Assembly (NCBI RefSeq): GCF_001042655.1
Contig: NZ_AP012332.1
Coordinates: 1,603,407-1,667,406, forward strand
DNA length: 64,000 nt
Origin: Gardnerella vaginalis ATCC 14018 = JCM 11026
GTDB taxonomy: Bacteria > Actinomycetota > Actinomycetes > Actinomycetales > Bifidobacteriaceae
Direction: 5' to 3'
Part shown: positions 39,291 to 47,394 of the stretch, one piece after another
Position numbering within the stretch: the stretch's first letter is position 1
How the letters are laid out: the number at the start of each line of letters is the position of its first letter
Notes under the pieces: model-generated
Seen by the model: the letters and a program-made list of their open reading frames with translations, nothing else
Told to the model about the DNA's origin: nothing
Databases searched by the model: none
Program-made: the position numbers and the translations under genes

Positions 39291-40418
39291 TTAGTTCAAA
39301 CGCAGCTCTGTAGAAGGTGCAAACAGGTGCATCTTGGATGGATCAATCTTGATCTTTACAGTGTCACCGACCTTTGGAAGCGCACGTGGGTTCACGCGAA
39401 TCGTTGTGAGCTTGTTCTGGTCGCTCATCATTGTAGACGCTTCTTCTGGAGAACCATCAGTGATGATGTTTCCGTAAATATAACCGTCAGAGCCAAGATC
39501 TTCCACGTTCACAACCTTCAAGGAGAAGGCATTTGGATCATCAGAAGTTGCCAAGCTTGCATCTTCTGGACGGAAGCCGACAATAATCTGACCCTTATCT
39601 TCTTCAGTAAGCTTATCAACAGCTTCTGCTGGAAGAGTGATGGAATCTTCGCCAATTTGAGCCTTGCCATCAACAACTGGATGCTGGTTGATGTTCATAG
39701 ATGGGGAGCCAATGAAGCCTGCAACGAAGACGTTCGCTGGACGATCATAAAGCTCGGTAGGAGCACCAACCTGCTGCAAAACACCAAGCTTGATTACAGC
39801 AATACGATCACCCATTGTCAAAGCTTCAGTCTGATCGTGGGTCACGTAAAGGGTAGTGACGCCAAGCTGACGCTGCAATGCTGCAATCTGTGTACGAGTC
39901 TGTACACGAAGCTTTGCATCAAGGTTGGAAAGAGGCTCATCCATGAGGAAGACTTTTGGTTCACGAACAATTGCACGACCCATTGCCACGCGCTGACGCT
40001 GACCACCAGAAAGTGCCTTAGGCTTACGATCCAAGTACTCAGTCAAATCCAAAACCTCAGCAGCCTTTTCAACACGCTTGCGGATTTCTTCCTTACTTAC
40101 GCCTGCAATCTTAAGAGCAAATCCCATATTGTCTGCAACAGTCATATGTGGATACAATGCGTAGTTCTGGAACACCATTGCAATATCGCGATCCTTTGGC
40201 TGCATTGTAGTAACATCTTGACCACCAATAAGAATGCGACCTTTGTTAACCTCTTCCAAACCAGCTAACATTCTCAATGTAGTTGACTTACCGCAACCAG
40301 ATGGACCAACGAGTACAAGGAACTCGCCATCCTTAATAGTCATGTTCAAATCATCAACCGATGGCTTGTCATTGCCAGGGTAAATACGGGTGACATGATC
40401 AAATACAACTTCTGCCAT
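39291..40418 (-). CDS. Multi-sugar ABC importer ATPase (MsiK/UgpC/MalK type)
   Basis: 375 residues. N-terminal ATPase: Walker [17 protein letters not shown], signature [14 protein letters not shown], Walker [18 protein letters not shown]-loop [10 protein letters not shown]-terminal OB-type regulatory domain typical of MalK/MsiK. No permease or binding-protein gene adjoins it, as in actinobacteria where one MsiK serves several importers; it is the natural partner for the importer at 28.7-32.1 kb. Good GGAAA-type ribosome site. It has a long, GC-rich leader (40419-40566). Confidence 0.95.
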   Translation of the reverse strand: MAEVVFDHVTRIYPGNDKPSVDDLNMTIKDGEFLVLVGPSGCGKSTTLRMLAGLEEVNKGRILIGGQDVTTMQPKDRDIAMVFQNYALYPHMTVADNMGFALKIAGVSKEEIRKRVEKAAEVLDLTEYLDRKPKALSGGQRQRVAMGRAIVREPKVFLMDEPLSNLDAKLRVQTRTQIAALQRQLGVTTLYVTHDQTEALTMGDRIAVIKLGVLQQVGAPTELYDRPANVFVAGFIGSPSMNINQHPVVDGKAQIGEDSITLPAEAVDKLTEEDKGQIIVGFRPEDASLATSDDPNAFSLKVVNVEDLGSDGYIYGNIITDGSPEEASTMMSDQNKLTTIRVNPRALPKVGDTVKIKIDPSKMHLFAPSTELRLN

Positions 40419-40566
40419 GATATTTTCCTTTCATCGGCAGGTACGTGCCGAACGATCCGTTGTGAAGGGTGTGCACTCAAGACCCCAAGTCCTACGTCGG
40501 CGGCGTCAATCGTCCACATTTACTTACATGGTTCATTGAAGGTTCTCTTCGTTGAGCCATGCTCTA
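40419..40566 (-). ncRNA. Structured leader of the MsiK-like ATPase gene (possible msiK RNA)
   Basis: Between a TATATT hexamer (complement 40566-40571) and the ATPase start lie ~140 bases that are distinctly GC-rich for this genome. Visible stems: CATGG-TCA with TGA-CCATG near the 5' end (about 40526-40560) and CGGCA/TGCCG next to the ribosome site (about 40435-40450). Leaders of actinobacterial msiK genes are known to carry a conserved RNA motif; I infer this is that type, but could not compare with the consensus. Confidence 0.5.
40492..40560 (-). CDS. Possible 22-residue leader peptide ahead of the MsiK-like ATPase
   Basis: ATG at 40560, five bases after the TATATT hexamer (so possibly leaderless), then 22 codons to a TAG. 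The peptide begins MAQRREPSMNHVS and includes one Cys. It overlaps the first leader hairpin, an arrangement seen in translation-controlled attenuators. Chance occurrence cannot be excluded. Confidence 0.25.
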   Translation of the reverse strand: MAQRREPSMNHVSKCGRLTPPT

Positions 40567-40688
40567 ATATATCATGTTTATTTAGTAAAAACAGCAAAAT
40601 TACAGTATTTTCTAGCATTTCGGCGTGTCGAACAGATAAATCACATATAAACAATGTTTAACAAACACGCATTAATATGCATTAAATA

Positions 40689-40706
40689 TATAAACATTTG
40701 TTTATA
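40689..40706. promoter_or_regulatory. Inverted repeat upstream of the Ser/Thr kinase gene
   Basis: TATAAAC-ATTT-GTTTATA, perfect 7-bp arms, in the 353-bp divergent gap, 65 bases upstream of the kinase start. The A/T richness makes chance possible. Except for this and the ATPase leader, the gap shows only a weak -10 (CATACT, 40745-40750). Confidence 0.35.
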
Positions 40707-40771
40707 AAATTTTGTATAAATTTTCCACCAAAACGCATAATTGGCATACTCTCCCATTACCATAATGCATT

Positions 40772-42493
40772 ATGGAAGATGTGAGCATATTTGATTTGCG
40801 TTCTGGTCAAAACATTGGCGGATACACGCTAATTGAACGCTTAGGCGGAGGCGCTATGGGGTCTGTCTGGCGCGTTCACGATGATGGTGGCCAACTTTAC
40901 GCAATGAAAATTCTGCGCGCATCTATGTTAGAAGATCAAAGTGAAGATTTAGATTCATTAGAAAACACTAATCCTCAAGAACAAGCAAGACTTAGACTTA
41001 AACGAGAAGCTCTAGCTTTACAAAAAATTCATCACGAAGGCGTGTGCTCAATAGTAGATATGGAGCTTGATGCTTCCATAGCCTTTATAGTTACAGAGCT
41101 AATTGATGGGCACAATCTTAAAGAAGATGTCGCTATTAATGGTCCATATGTCGCAGACGATTTAGAACGACTCGCTCATAAGCTAATCGATGCAGTAAAA
41201 GCTGTTCATAACGCTGGAATAATACACAGAGACATTAAGCCTACAAACGTTATGATTTCTACAACAGGACCAGTTTTAGTTGATTTTGGTATATCTATGG
41301 GTCAGGGCGAATCACATGTAACACGCACTGGTTTAGTTATGGGCACCCCTGGTTTTATTGCTCCAGAAATCATTGAAGGATCAGACTCTGACGAGATTAC
41401 GGATTGGTGGAGTGTTGCTGCAGTTCTTGCTTTTGCTGCAACAGGAAAGCCTGTTTTTGGAACAAAACCAATAATGGCGGTTTTGGAAAGGGCAGCTTCA
41501 GGAAACGCTAATCTTAATGGACTCCCTATAAATACTATGCATGCATTTAGATCTGCATTGAGTCCTAAAAGAAGCGAACGCTGTACTCCCGAACAACTTG
41601 AGCAAGCTATTTACCAAGATGCGTTAAATCCCCTGTCTTTACAGGAATCTAACTACCCTTTTGACTATACGGCTGATGGGTTAACCGTACCTAATCAGCT
41701 AACACAAACTCGGATTATGTCAGAAAATCCTAGAAAAATGTGGGTTTCTGAAGATACTAAAAGAAGTGATTTTACAACAACTGTTAATACAACACGTTTT
41801 AATACAGATTCTGATGACTCTACAAAAATTGTTGATAGACAAAATTTCAATCAACAAGATGTTGATGAGCAGAATAATGTTTATCAAGATGAACAGGAAT
41901 ACGAGAATAAGCAAGAATACGCAAAAAATTCTGAACAGGGTAACATACATCCTAAAATAAGCAAATACATGTTTCGCGGAACATTTTTTTTAATAATATT
42001 TGCAATACTTTCCTCATCTATTTCAGTATTCTCTATTATTGACGCACTGTCTGCAAACATTATTCTTATGCTTGTTACAGCCACAATAGGATACAATGTT
42101 TGCGCGCAATTACGCAGACAATCCGCAAATGATTCGACCGGTGGAAAAGATTGGCTAATAAGAATCGGGAGTATACCTTGGCATTTTGTACGAGCGTCTA
42201 TTTACACGATACCTAGATTAGTCACAATGATAATTACAGGTGTTATTGGCGCATACATCTACCCACTTATGATTCATGCAACTCCACAATTAATTAAATT
42301 CAAAATATGGTTTATTACCATACATTTTCCAACTTACTCTCCAGAGGTTTTCTCTCAAACATCAATTGGATATCTTATTGGTTTTATAGCAGGATGGATT
42401 ATTGCTTTTATTTTAGGGAAAACTAAGATCTTCAGAATCGGGGCAGGAGCAATTCTCGGAGCGGGAAAAATCTCAAACGAGCAAGAAATATAG
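40772..42493 (+). CDS. Membrane serine/threonine protein kinase (PknB-like, no PASTA)
   Basis: 573 residues. N-terminal Hanks kinase: glycine loop LGGGAMGSVW (24-33), K46 in AMKIL, catalytic HRDIKPTNV (152-160), DFG at 171-173, GTPGFIAPE activation end. All catalytic residues are present, so it should be active. A polar Gln/Asn/Asp-rich linker follows (about 325-395), then four hydrophobic spans toward the C-terminus (near 405-425, 430-447, 485-505 and 535-560). It has no extracellular PASTA domain, unlike PknB. No ribosome site precedes the ATG; a leaderless or weakly translated mRNA is possible. Confidence 0.9.
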   Translation: MEDVSIFDLRSGQNIGGYTLIERLGGGAMGSVWRVHDDGGQLYAMKILRASMLEDQSEDLDSLENTNPQEQARLRLKREALALQKIHHEGVCSIVDMELDASIAFIVTELIDGHNLKEDVAINGPYVADDLERLAHKLIDAVKAVHNAGIIHRDIKPTNVMISTTGPVLVDFGISMGQGESHVTRTGLVMGTPGFIAPEIIEGSDSDEITDWWSVAAVLAFAATGKPVFGTKPIMAVLERAASGNANLNGLPINTMHAFRSALSPKRSERCTPEQLEQAIYQDALNPLSLQESNYPFDYTADGLTVPNQLTQTRIMSENPRKMWVSEDTKRSDFTTTVNTTRFNTDSDDSTKIVDRQNFNQQDVDEQNNVYQDEQEYENKQEYAKNSEQGNIHPKISKYMFRGTFFLIIFAILSSSISVFSIIDALSANIILMLVTATIGYNVCAQLRRQSANDSTGGKDWLIRIGSIPWHFVRASIYTIPRLVTMIITGVIGAYIYPLMIHATPQLIKFKIWFITIHFPTYSPEVFSQTSIGYLIGFIAGWIIAFILGKTKIFRIGAGAILGAGKISNEQEI

Positions 42494-42592
42494 ACAGTTG
42501 ATACCGTCAACTAGACTATTCTGCAGATATTTTTATTCCACGAGAACATCACCAAATTTGCTTGTACAGAAACCTGTGCAGAAAGGAACAAC

Positions 42593-43534
42593 ATGCCAAA
42601 CATTAATCAAAACAGCATTCAGAATCACAATGGTAAGGATCTTAAAGACAAAAAGGCTAAAGAGTTACGCCAGCAAACTATTGTTGGAATCGTTGTTGTG
42701 GTTATTTTACTTGGCATGATTGCTGCGATTGGCATTACGGCTCTTAATGCAAACAATATGGAAAATCAAAAGAAAATTGAGCAGGCTCAACAAGCAAGAC
42801 GCGCTGTTAAAAAACTTACGACTAACCAAAAGCCTAAGTACGCTAACAACGAGGGCGGAATTTTAATCAGCAAAAACGGGTATGGAACAACAGTTGAGAA
42901 TGCTCCAACCATTGCAGTTTATGCTGATCCACTATGCCCTGGGTGCGGTAATTTTAATCGCGATTCCGATCAAATGCTTATTGCCATGATGAAGGCTGGT
43001 CAGATTAACCTTGAGATTCACCCAATGTCATTCTTAGATCGAATTTCTAGCGACCACTATTCAACACGTGTAACTGGCGCAATCGCATACATTTCGTCTA
43101 ACGACGACAATCCTTTGCATTTGCTTCAATTTATTAACAACATTTTTGCTGAAGATTTCCAGCCAGAAGAAGGCGATGATTATAAACCTGTAAGCAATGA
43201 AAAGCTTATTGAACAGGCAGTTAAGGCTGGAGTTAGCAAAGAGGTAGCAAGTAAAGCGTTTGATAGGAATTATCTCGCTTGGCAAGACGCTATTAATTCC
43301 GATACTCCAAATCGTAAAGCTTTGTGGAATGTTAGCGGACAAAATAAGGGAGCTATGACAACTCCTACAACTACTATCAACGGGAAACTTCTTGATATGG
43401 TTGAAGTTAGCAAGAAGAAGCTTAGTACACCAGATGCAATTCTTAAGTCTATTGGGTTAGACAAATCTAAGGTTGGAGTTGAAGGTGTTATGCCAAAAAT
43501 AACTGACAAAGATCAGCCAAATCCTATTGACTAG
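42593..43534 (+). CDS. Membrane-anchored DsbA-like thiol-disulfide oxidoreductase
   Basis: 313 residues. One N-terminal membrane span (TIVGIVVVVILLGMIAAIGITAL) after a short polar cytoplasmic part, then an extracytoplasmic thioredoxin-fold domain of the DsbA_4/MdbA kind: active site CPGC at 115-118 (DPLCPGCGNFN) and the cis-proline in TTPTTTINGK. It probably makes disulfides in secreted proteins. GAAAGGAAC lies upstream. Follows the kinase gene by 100 bases on the same strand. Confidence 0.9.
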   Translation: MPNINQNSIQNHNGKDLKDKKAKELRQQTIVGIVVVVILLGMIAAIGITALNANNMENQKKIEQAQQARRAVKKLTTNQKPKYANNEGGILISKNGYGTTVENAPTIAVYADPLCPGCGNFNRDSDQMLIAMMKAGQINLEIHPMSFLDRISSDHYSTRVTGAIAYISSNDDNPLHLLQFINNIFAEDFQPEEGDDYKPVSNEKLIEQAVKAGVSKEVASKAFDRNYLAWQDAINSDTPNRKALWNVSGQNKGAMTTPTTTINGKLLDMVEVSKKKLSTPDAILKSIGLDKSKVGVEGVMPKITDKDQPNPID

Positions 43535-43640
43535 TTCTTGTTGATTAGTGTTTCAGCGCAAACAAGTTGCATTTTGGCATTGGGTGCTGGTACACTAATC
43601 AATGTTTTGCGCGCAAGCTAGTTATTGCACGCAGAGACGT

Positions 43641-43714
43641 GCCTCCTTAGCTCAGATGGCCAGAGCGGCCGCCTTGTAAGCGGCAGGTCGCCGGTTCGAT
43701 CCCGGCAGGAGGCT
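43641..43714 (+). tRNA. tRNA-Thr (TGT anticodon)
   Basis: Cloverleaf: acceptor GCCTCCT/AGGAGGC, D-stem GCTC/GAGC, anticodon stem GCCGC/GCGGC around CTTGTAA (anticodon TGT), T-arm GCCGG-TTCGATC-CCGGC, discriminator T. No encoded CCA. Confidence 0.95.
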
Positions 43715-43933
43715 CTGTTTTATTCTTCTACTTGTTAAAATACGATCGTTAATAGTGTTAAGTTGAAGGCTTTTGGCAATTTTAGTAAAATTTGCATTAA
43801 AGGGTTAGAATTAAAGCAAATACGTTTATAGATTTGTCGTATGATAATTTATAAAAAGTAAGACTTATTCATCATAAAACATAAAATAAAAACTTACAAA
43901 AGATTTGCATTGTAGACTTTGCTTGAGTAAGTT

Positions 43934-44040
43934 CTCGGAAATCTTCCCCCAACTCAGGATTTCCGAGTAAGAGGGTGGAGCGTCCCCCAACCAGCTCCTC
44001 CTCTACGGGGGCGGGAACAATCCCCTTCTCTCCCGCCCCC
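43934..44040 (+). ncRNA. Three-hairpin RNA with C-rich loops (6C-like)
   Basis: Three strong hairpins in 107 bases. (1) CTCGGAAATC/GATTTCCGAG, perfect 10 bp, loop TTCCCCCAACTCAG. (2) GAGGGTGGAGC/GCTCCTCCTC, loop GTCCCCCAACCA. (3) GGGGGCGGGA/TCCCGCCCCC, perfect 10 bp, loop ACAATCCCCTTCTC. Each loop exposes four or five consecutive C, the defining look of the actinobacterial 6C RNA, which normally has two such hairpins. A separate promoter lies downstream before the Rpf-like gene, so this is probably an independent small RNA. A weak TAGACT hexamer at 43914-43919 may start it. The other parts of the 424-bp gap are A/T-rich without genes. Confidence 0.7.
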
Positions 44041-44138
44041 ATTGTTATGATAGATTTCATCAACATTTAGAAGCTTTTAGCTCAGTTGCGAGCATTATAT
44101 ATAATTAAAGTTCAGTTTTACTTTGGAAGTGAGGTTGA

Positions 44139-45665
44139 ATGGCACGCAGATGGACGCCTCAGAGGTTTGTTGTAATGAGAAGAATACGCATCCTTGTATG
44201 CGTTTTGGCTCTTATTATCTCAAGCACTGGGATTTTTACTCTTTCTGCGCGCAAATCTGTAGCTCTAATTGTCAATGGTAAAACAAGAATTGTCACAACC
44301 TATGCGTCTACTGCACAAAGACTTCTGCAGGAACAAAAAATACCCGTTAAAACGCATGATCAAGTTATTAGTACTTCGGGAGAAATTCTTGCAGATCACA
44401 CAACTGTAACTGTTAGGAGCGCTTACCAAACTTCTGTAACAGTAGATGGCATAACAATACCATTTTGGACTGTTGCAACCAGCGTAGATCAATTAATTGG
44501 ATTCTTCCAAGCAAATGCAGATCATGCTGCAAAAATCACAGTAAATTTGCAGAATATTTACGACAAACTCACTGGAGGATTGTCTATTAACAAAAAAGGA
44601 CCTGTAGAGGTTATTTGCGATGGCAAATCTAGGATAGCGCCAGATGGAACACTTCCAGCAAGTTCTATTCTCGATTCTCTAGGAATCGTTTTGGGAAAAG
44701 AAGATAGAGTTACCGTAAGCGAAAATGGATCACAAACCGTATTACGCATTCTTCGCGTAACTCATGGAAAAGAATCTAGAAATGTCATCGTTCCTTTTAA
44801 CACTAGAACGATAAATGATCCAAATTTGCCATCTGGAGTGAGAGTTGTTAGACAATCTGGAATAAATGGCGAGCGAACAGATTTATACAATGTGACTTAT
44901 GTTGATGGTAAAGCAGAAAGCTCTGTATTAATAAAACAAAACGTGATTACTCCTACAACAGATCAGATTGTTGCTGTAGGTAGCAAACCTAATTATCAAG
45001 CCCCTAAGCAGAATAAGCAAAGTAGTAACAACACTAACGGAAAGACTTCACAAAAACCTTCTAGCAATACTAATTTGAATAAAACTAACACTAAACAAGA
45101 AATAAAACCACAAGAATCTAAAAAACCTTCTCAAAATAGTCAATCCCAACAAAGTGTGCAAAATTCTCAAAACCATAACAATAGTAATTCACAAAATCAG
45201 CATCAATCTAATGCGAATAATCAGCAAAATCCTTCTTCCTCTTCTCAAACACAAGCACCTGCAGCATCACAGCCAGCATCACAAACGCCAGCTCCCGCTC
45301 CTGCAGCCCCACCAGCACCTGCTCCACCAGCCAACAATCCCAATGGCATGGTTCACGCCACTCCTGAGCAAGCAAAGCTATATGCTCAAGCTGCATGTGC
45401 TCAAATTGGTTGGACTGGTGCAATGTGGGAAGATCTTGTTAAATTGTGGACAAGAGAATCTCACTGGCGTTGGAACGCAGAAAATAAAAGCTCTGGCGCA
45501 TACGGAATACCACAATCTCTTCCAGCAAACAAAATGGCGAGCGCAGGAGCAAATTGGCACGAAGATGCATCAATACAAATAACGTGGGGAATTAATTACA
45601 TTAAAAGCAAATACGGGAATCCTAGCGAAGCATGGAAGCATTCAGAAAAGTTTGGATGGTATTAA
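44139..45665 (+). CDS. Rpf/transglycosylase-like cell-wall protein with G5 domain
   Basis: 508 residues. N-terminal signal anchor (IRILVCVLALIISSTGIFTLS), DUF348-type repeats (VALIVNGKTRIVTTYA, VTVRSAYQTSVTVDG, VEVICDGKSR), a G5 domain (RILRVTHGKESRNVIVPF, then GINGERTDLYNVTYVDGK), a long Gln/Asn/Ser/Pro-rich linker, and a C-terminal lysozyme-like domain with the catalytic Glu in LWTRESHWRWNAE followed by SSGAYGIPQSLP. Such proteins cut peptidoglycan during growth or resuscitation. GAGG lies five bases before the ATG. Its last codons are part of a 17-bp tandem duplication leading into ksgA. Confidence 0.92.
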   Translation: MARRWTPQRFVVMRRIRILVCVLALIISSTGIFTLSARKSVALIVNGKTRIVTTYASTAQRLLQEQKIPVKTHDQVISTSGEILADHTTVTVRSAYQTSVTVDGITIPFWTVATSVDQLIGFFQANADHAAKITVNLQNIYDKLTGGLSINKKGPVEVICDGKSRIAPDGTLPASSILDSLGIVLGKEDRVTVSENGSQTVLRILRVTHGKESRNVIVPFNTRTINDPNLPSGVRVVRQSGINGERTDLYNVTYVDGKAESSVLIKQNVITPTTDQIVAVGSKPNYQAPKQNKQSSNNTNGKTSQKPSSNTNLNKTNTKQEIKPQESKKPSQNSQSQQSVQNSQNHNNSNSQNQHQSNANNQQNPSSSSQTQAPAASQPASQTPAPAPAAPPAPAPPANNPNGMVHATPEQAKLYAQAACAQIGWTGAMWEDLVKLWTRESHWRWNAENKSSGAYGIPQSLPANKMASAGANWHEDASIQITWGINYIKSKYGNPSEAWKHSEKFGWY

Positions 45666-45680
45666 AGTTTGGATGGTATT
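45647..45680. repeat. 17-bp tandem duplication at the rpf/ksgA junction
   Basis: AAAGTTTGGATGGTATT is present twice head to tail (45647-45663, 45664-45680). Each copy carries GGATGG followed by a possible TTG start, so the ksgA translation start region has been duplicated. The first copy encodes the end of the Rpf-like protein (FGWY). Confidence 0.9.
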
Positions 45681-45683
45681 AAA

Positions 45684-46559
45684 TTGACACAAAATAATAT
45701 TAGTGAGCAAGAAGGCTCTCTTCTTGGAGCCGCTGACATTCGTAGGATTGCAGCAGAAGAGGGTATTACTCCTACTAAAAAATTCGGTCAAAATTTCGTT
45801 ATTGACCCTGGTACGGTTAAGAAAATCGTTACTGCGTCAAAAATTAATTCAAACGATTTTGTTATGGAAGTAGGCCCTGGTCTTGGCTCTCTTACACTTG
45901 CGATTCTTCAAGCTGGCGCAAATCTTACGGCTGTAGAAATAGATCCTCCGCTTGCTAAACGTTTGCCGAGTACCGTTAAAGAATTTATGCCTAACGCCTT
46001 AGAACGATTTAATGTGATTCTTAAAGACGCGCTCGAATTAAACGCTCAAGACGTTCCCAATTTAGCAAATGCACAACACTTTACTCTTGTTGCTAATCTT
46101 CCTTATAACGTTGCAACCCCTATTATTCTTACACTTCTTGAAAAGTTTAATAATCTTACAAGTTTCCTTGTAATGGTTCAAAAAGAGGTGGCAGATCGCC
46201 TCTGCGCTCAACCAGGCACAAAAACATATGGAACTCCAAGTGTAAAGTTGGCTTGGTATGGCGAATCTCAAAAAGCTGGTTTAATTGGTAGAAATGTATT
46301 CTGGCCTGCTCCAAATGTTGATTCTGCTCTCGTTTATTTTGAAAGAAATAACGAGATAAGAGAAGATGAACAAGAGCGAGAAAAAGTGTTTAAAATTATT
46401 GATGCAGCGTTCCAACAGAGAAGAAAAACACTGCATTCTGCTCTTAAAGGCATTATTTCTAATGAATCGTACGATATTGCCGGAATAGACCCAACTAGGC
46501 GTGGAGAGACCCTTACATGCGCAGAATTCTTGGCTCTTTATAAAGCTTCGCAGATATGA
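45684..46559 (+). CDS. rsmA: 16S rRNA dimethyladenosine transferase KsgA (RsmA)
   Basis: About 291 residues. Dimethylates the two adenosines at the 3' end of 16S rRNA using SAM. LLGAADIRRIAAEEGITPTKKFGQNFV, then EVGPGLGSLTLAIL (SAM loop), VEIDPPLAKRL, and NLPYNVATPIIL (catalytic NLPY) are standard. I favour the TTG at 45684 with GGATGG upstream; because of the 17-bp duplication an equivalent TTG at 45669 (five codons longer) is equally spaced from the first GGATGG. No ispE gene follows. Confidence 0.95.
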   Translation: MTQNNISEQEGSLLGAADIRRIAAEEGITPTKKFGQNFVIDPGTVKKIVTASKINSNDFVMEVGPGLGSLTLAILQAGANLTAVEIDPPLAKRLPSTVKEFMPNALERFNVILKDALELNAQDVPNLANAQHFTLVANLPYNVATPIILTLLEKFNNLTSFLVMVQKEVADRLCAQPGTKTYGTPSVKLAWYGESQKAGLIGRNVFWPAPNVDSALVYFERNNEIREDEQEREKVFKIIDAAFQQRRKTLHSALKGIISNESYDIAGIDPTRRGETLTCAEFLALYKASQI

Positions 46560-46700
46560 ATTATTTTTAAAAACACAGTCATACATAGTAAGTAAAATTG
46601 CTAGTATTGTTTTGTGTATAAAACATTATGATTTATGCATAATTGCAAGTCTCGTACAATAAGATACGCAACAGAAACATAGTACAGATCGGAAGTTAGC

Positions 46701-47324
46701 ATGACGCAATTTTACGACGAGCGGCTGGCGCGCAGAGAGTTCATGTATCAAAAGAAACGATTTGTACTTACTACTGTTGGAATTTGTGTTGGAGCAGCGT
46801 TTCTTCTTGCTGTTCTAGTGCAATGCCATGTATTTGGTATTGCTGCCCCTAAAACTCCAGAAATCGACCCAAATTATGGAGTTCAAGCGCCTTGCCCTAC
46901 AAAAAATAAAGATGAGAATAAGGCTACTTATATCGATAATCGTGCTGTTCCTATTCGAGTACTAAACGGAACAAAATTCCGTGGATTCGCAAGAGCGGTA
47001 GGAGAAGGACTACGAAACCGCGGTTTTAACCTGATTGAAGTTGGAAATAGCGAAAAAAGTGTAAAACGCACAACAATCTACTTTGGTAAGAAATCAATTA
47101 ATGAAGCTTATACTTTAGCTGCTAACTTTAAAGACGCTATTTTGCGAATGGACGATAGACAAGATAAGCTAATTGACGTGGTTTTAGGCGTAACATTCAA
47201 CAATCTTAAACCTAAGACTGATGTTCCTGCAGCAGGTGCAACAATAGTTGAAATAAAAGGATGCGCTGATTTTAACTCTATGAAAAATCTTCCAAAATCC
47301 GCAAATCATAATCCAGTTCAATAA
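46701..47324 (+). CDS. Membrane protein with LytR C-terminal domain
   Basis: 207 residues. One membrane span near residues 21-43 (RFVLTTVGICVGAAFLLAVLVQC), then an extracytoplasmic LytR_C domain: VPIRVLNGTKFRGFARAVGEGLRNRGFNLIEVGNS. There is no LytR-CpsA-Psr catalytic domain, so it is a stand-alone LytR_C protein. Probably cell-envelope related; exact role unknown. Ribosome site GGAAG. It stands alone and converges with pcnA. Confidence 0.85.
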   Translation: MTQFYDERLARREFMYQKKRFVLTTVGICVGAAFLLAVLVQCHVFGIAAPKTPEIDPNYGVQAPCPTKNKDENKATYIDNRAVPIRVLNGTKFRGFARAVGEGLRNRGFNLIEVGNSEKSVKRTTIYFGKKSINEAYTLAANFKDAILRMDDRQDKLIDVVLGVTFNNLKPKTDVPAAGATIVEIKGCADFNSMKNLPKSANHNPVQ

Positions 47325-47394
47325 GTTTTATTCAACAACATGATGTTAAATAAAGCAAAATAAAGTTAGAATAATAAAACTTTACTTATTTAAG

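Noticed and set aside
39327..40268. 313-codon open frame antisense to the MsiK-like ATPase gene
   Set aside because: It mirrors the conserved ATPase and its product is rich in Cys, His and Trp with no domain.
43872..44066. 64-codon minus-strand frame through the C-loop hairpins
   Set aside because: The perfect inverted repeats explain its composition; no good ribosome site and no recognisable protein features.
45154..45582. 142-codon plus-strand frame inside the Rpf-like gene
   Set aside because: Created by the low-complexity Gln/Asn/Pro linker in another frame; no independent coding signs.
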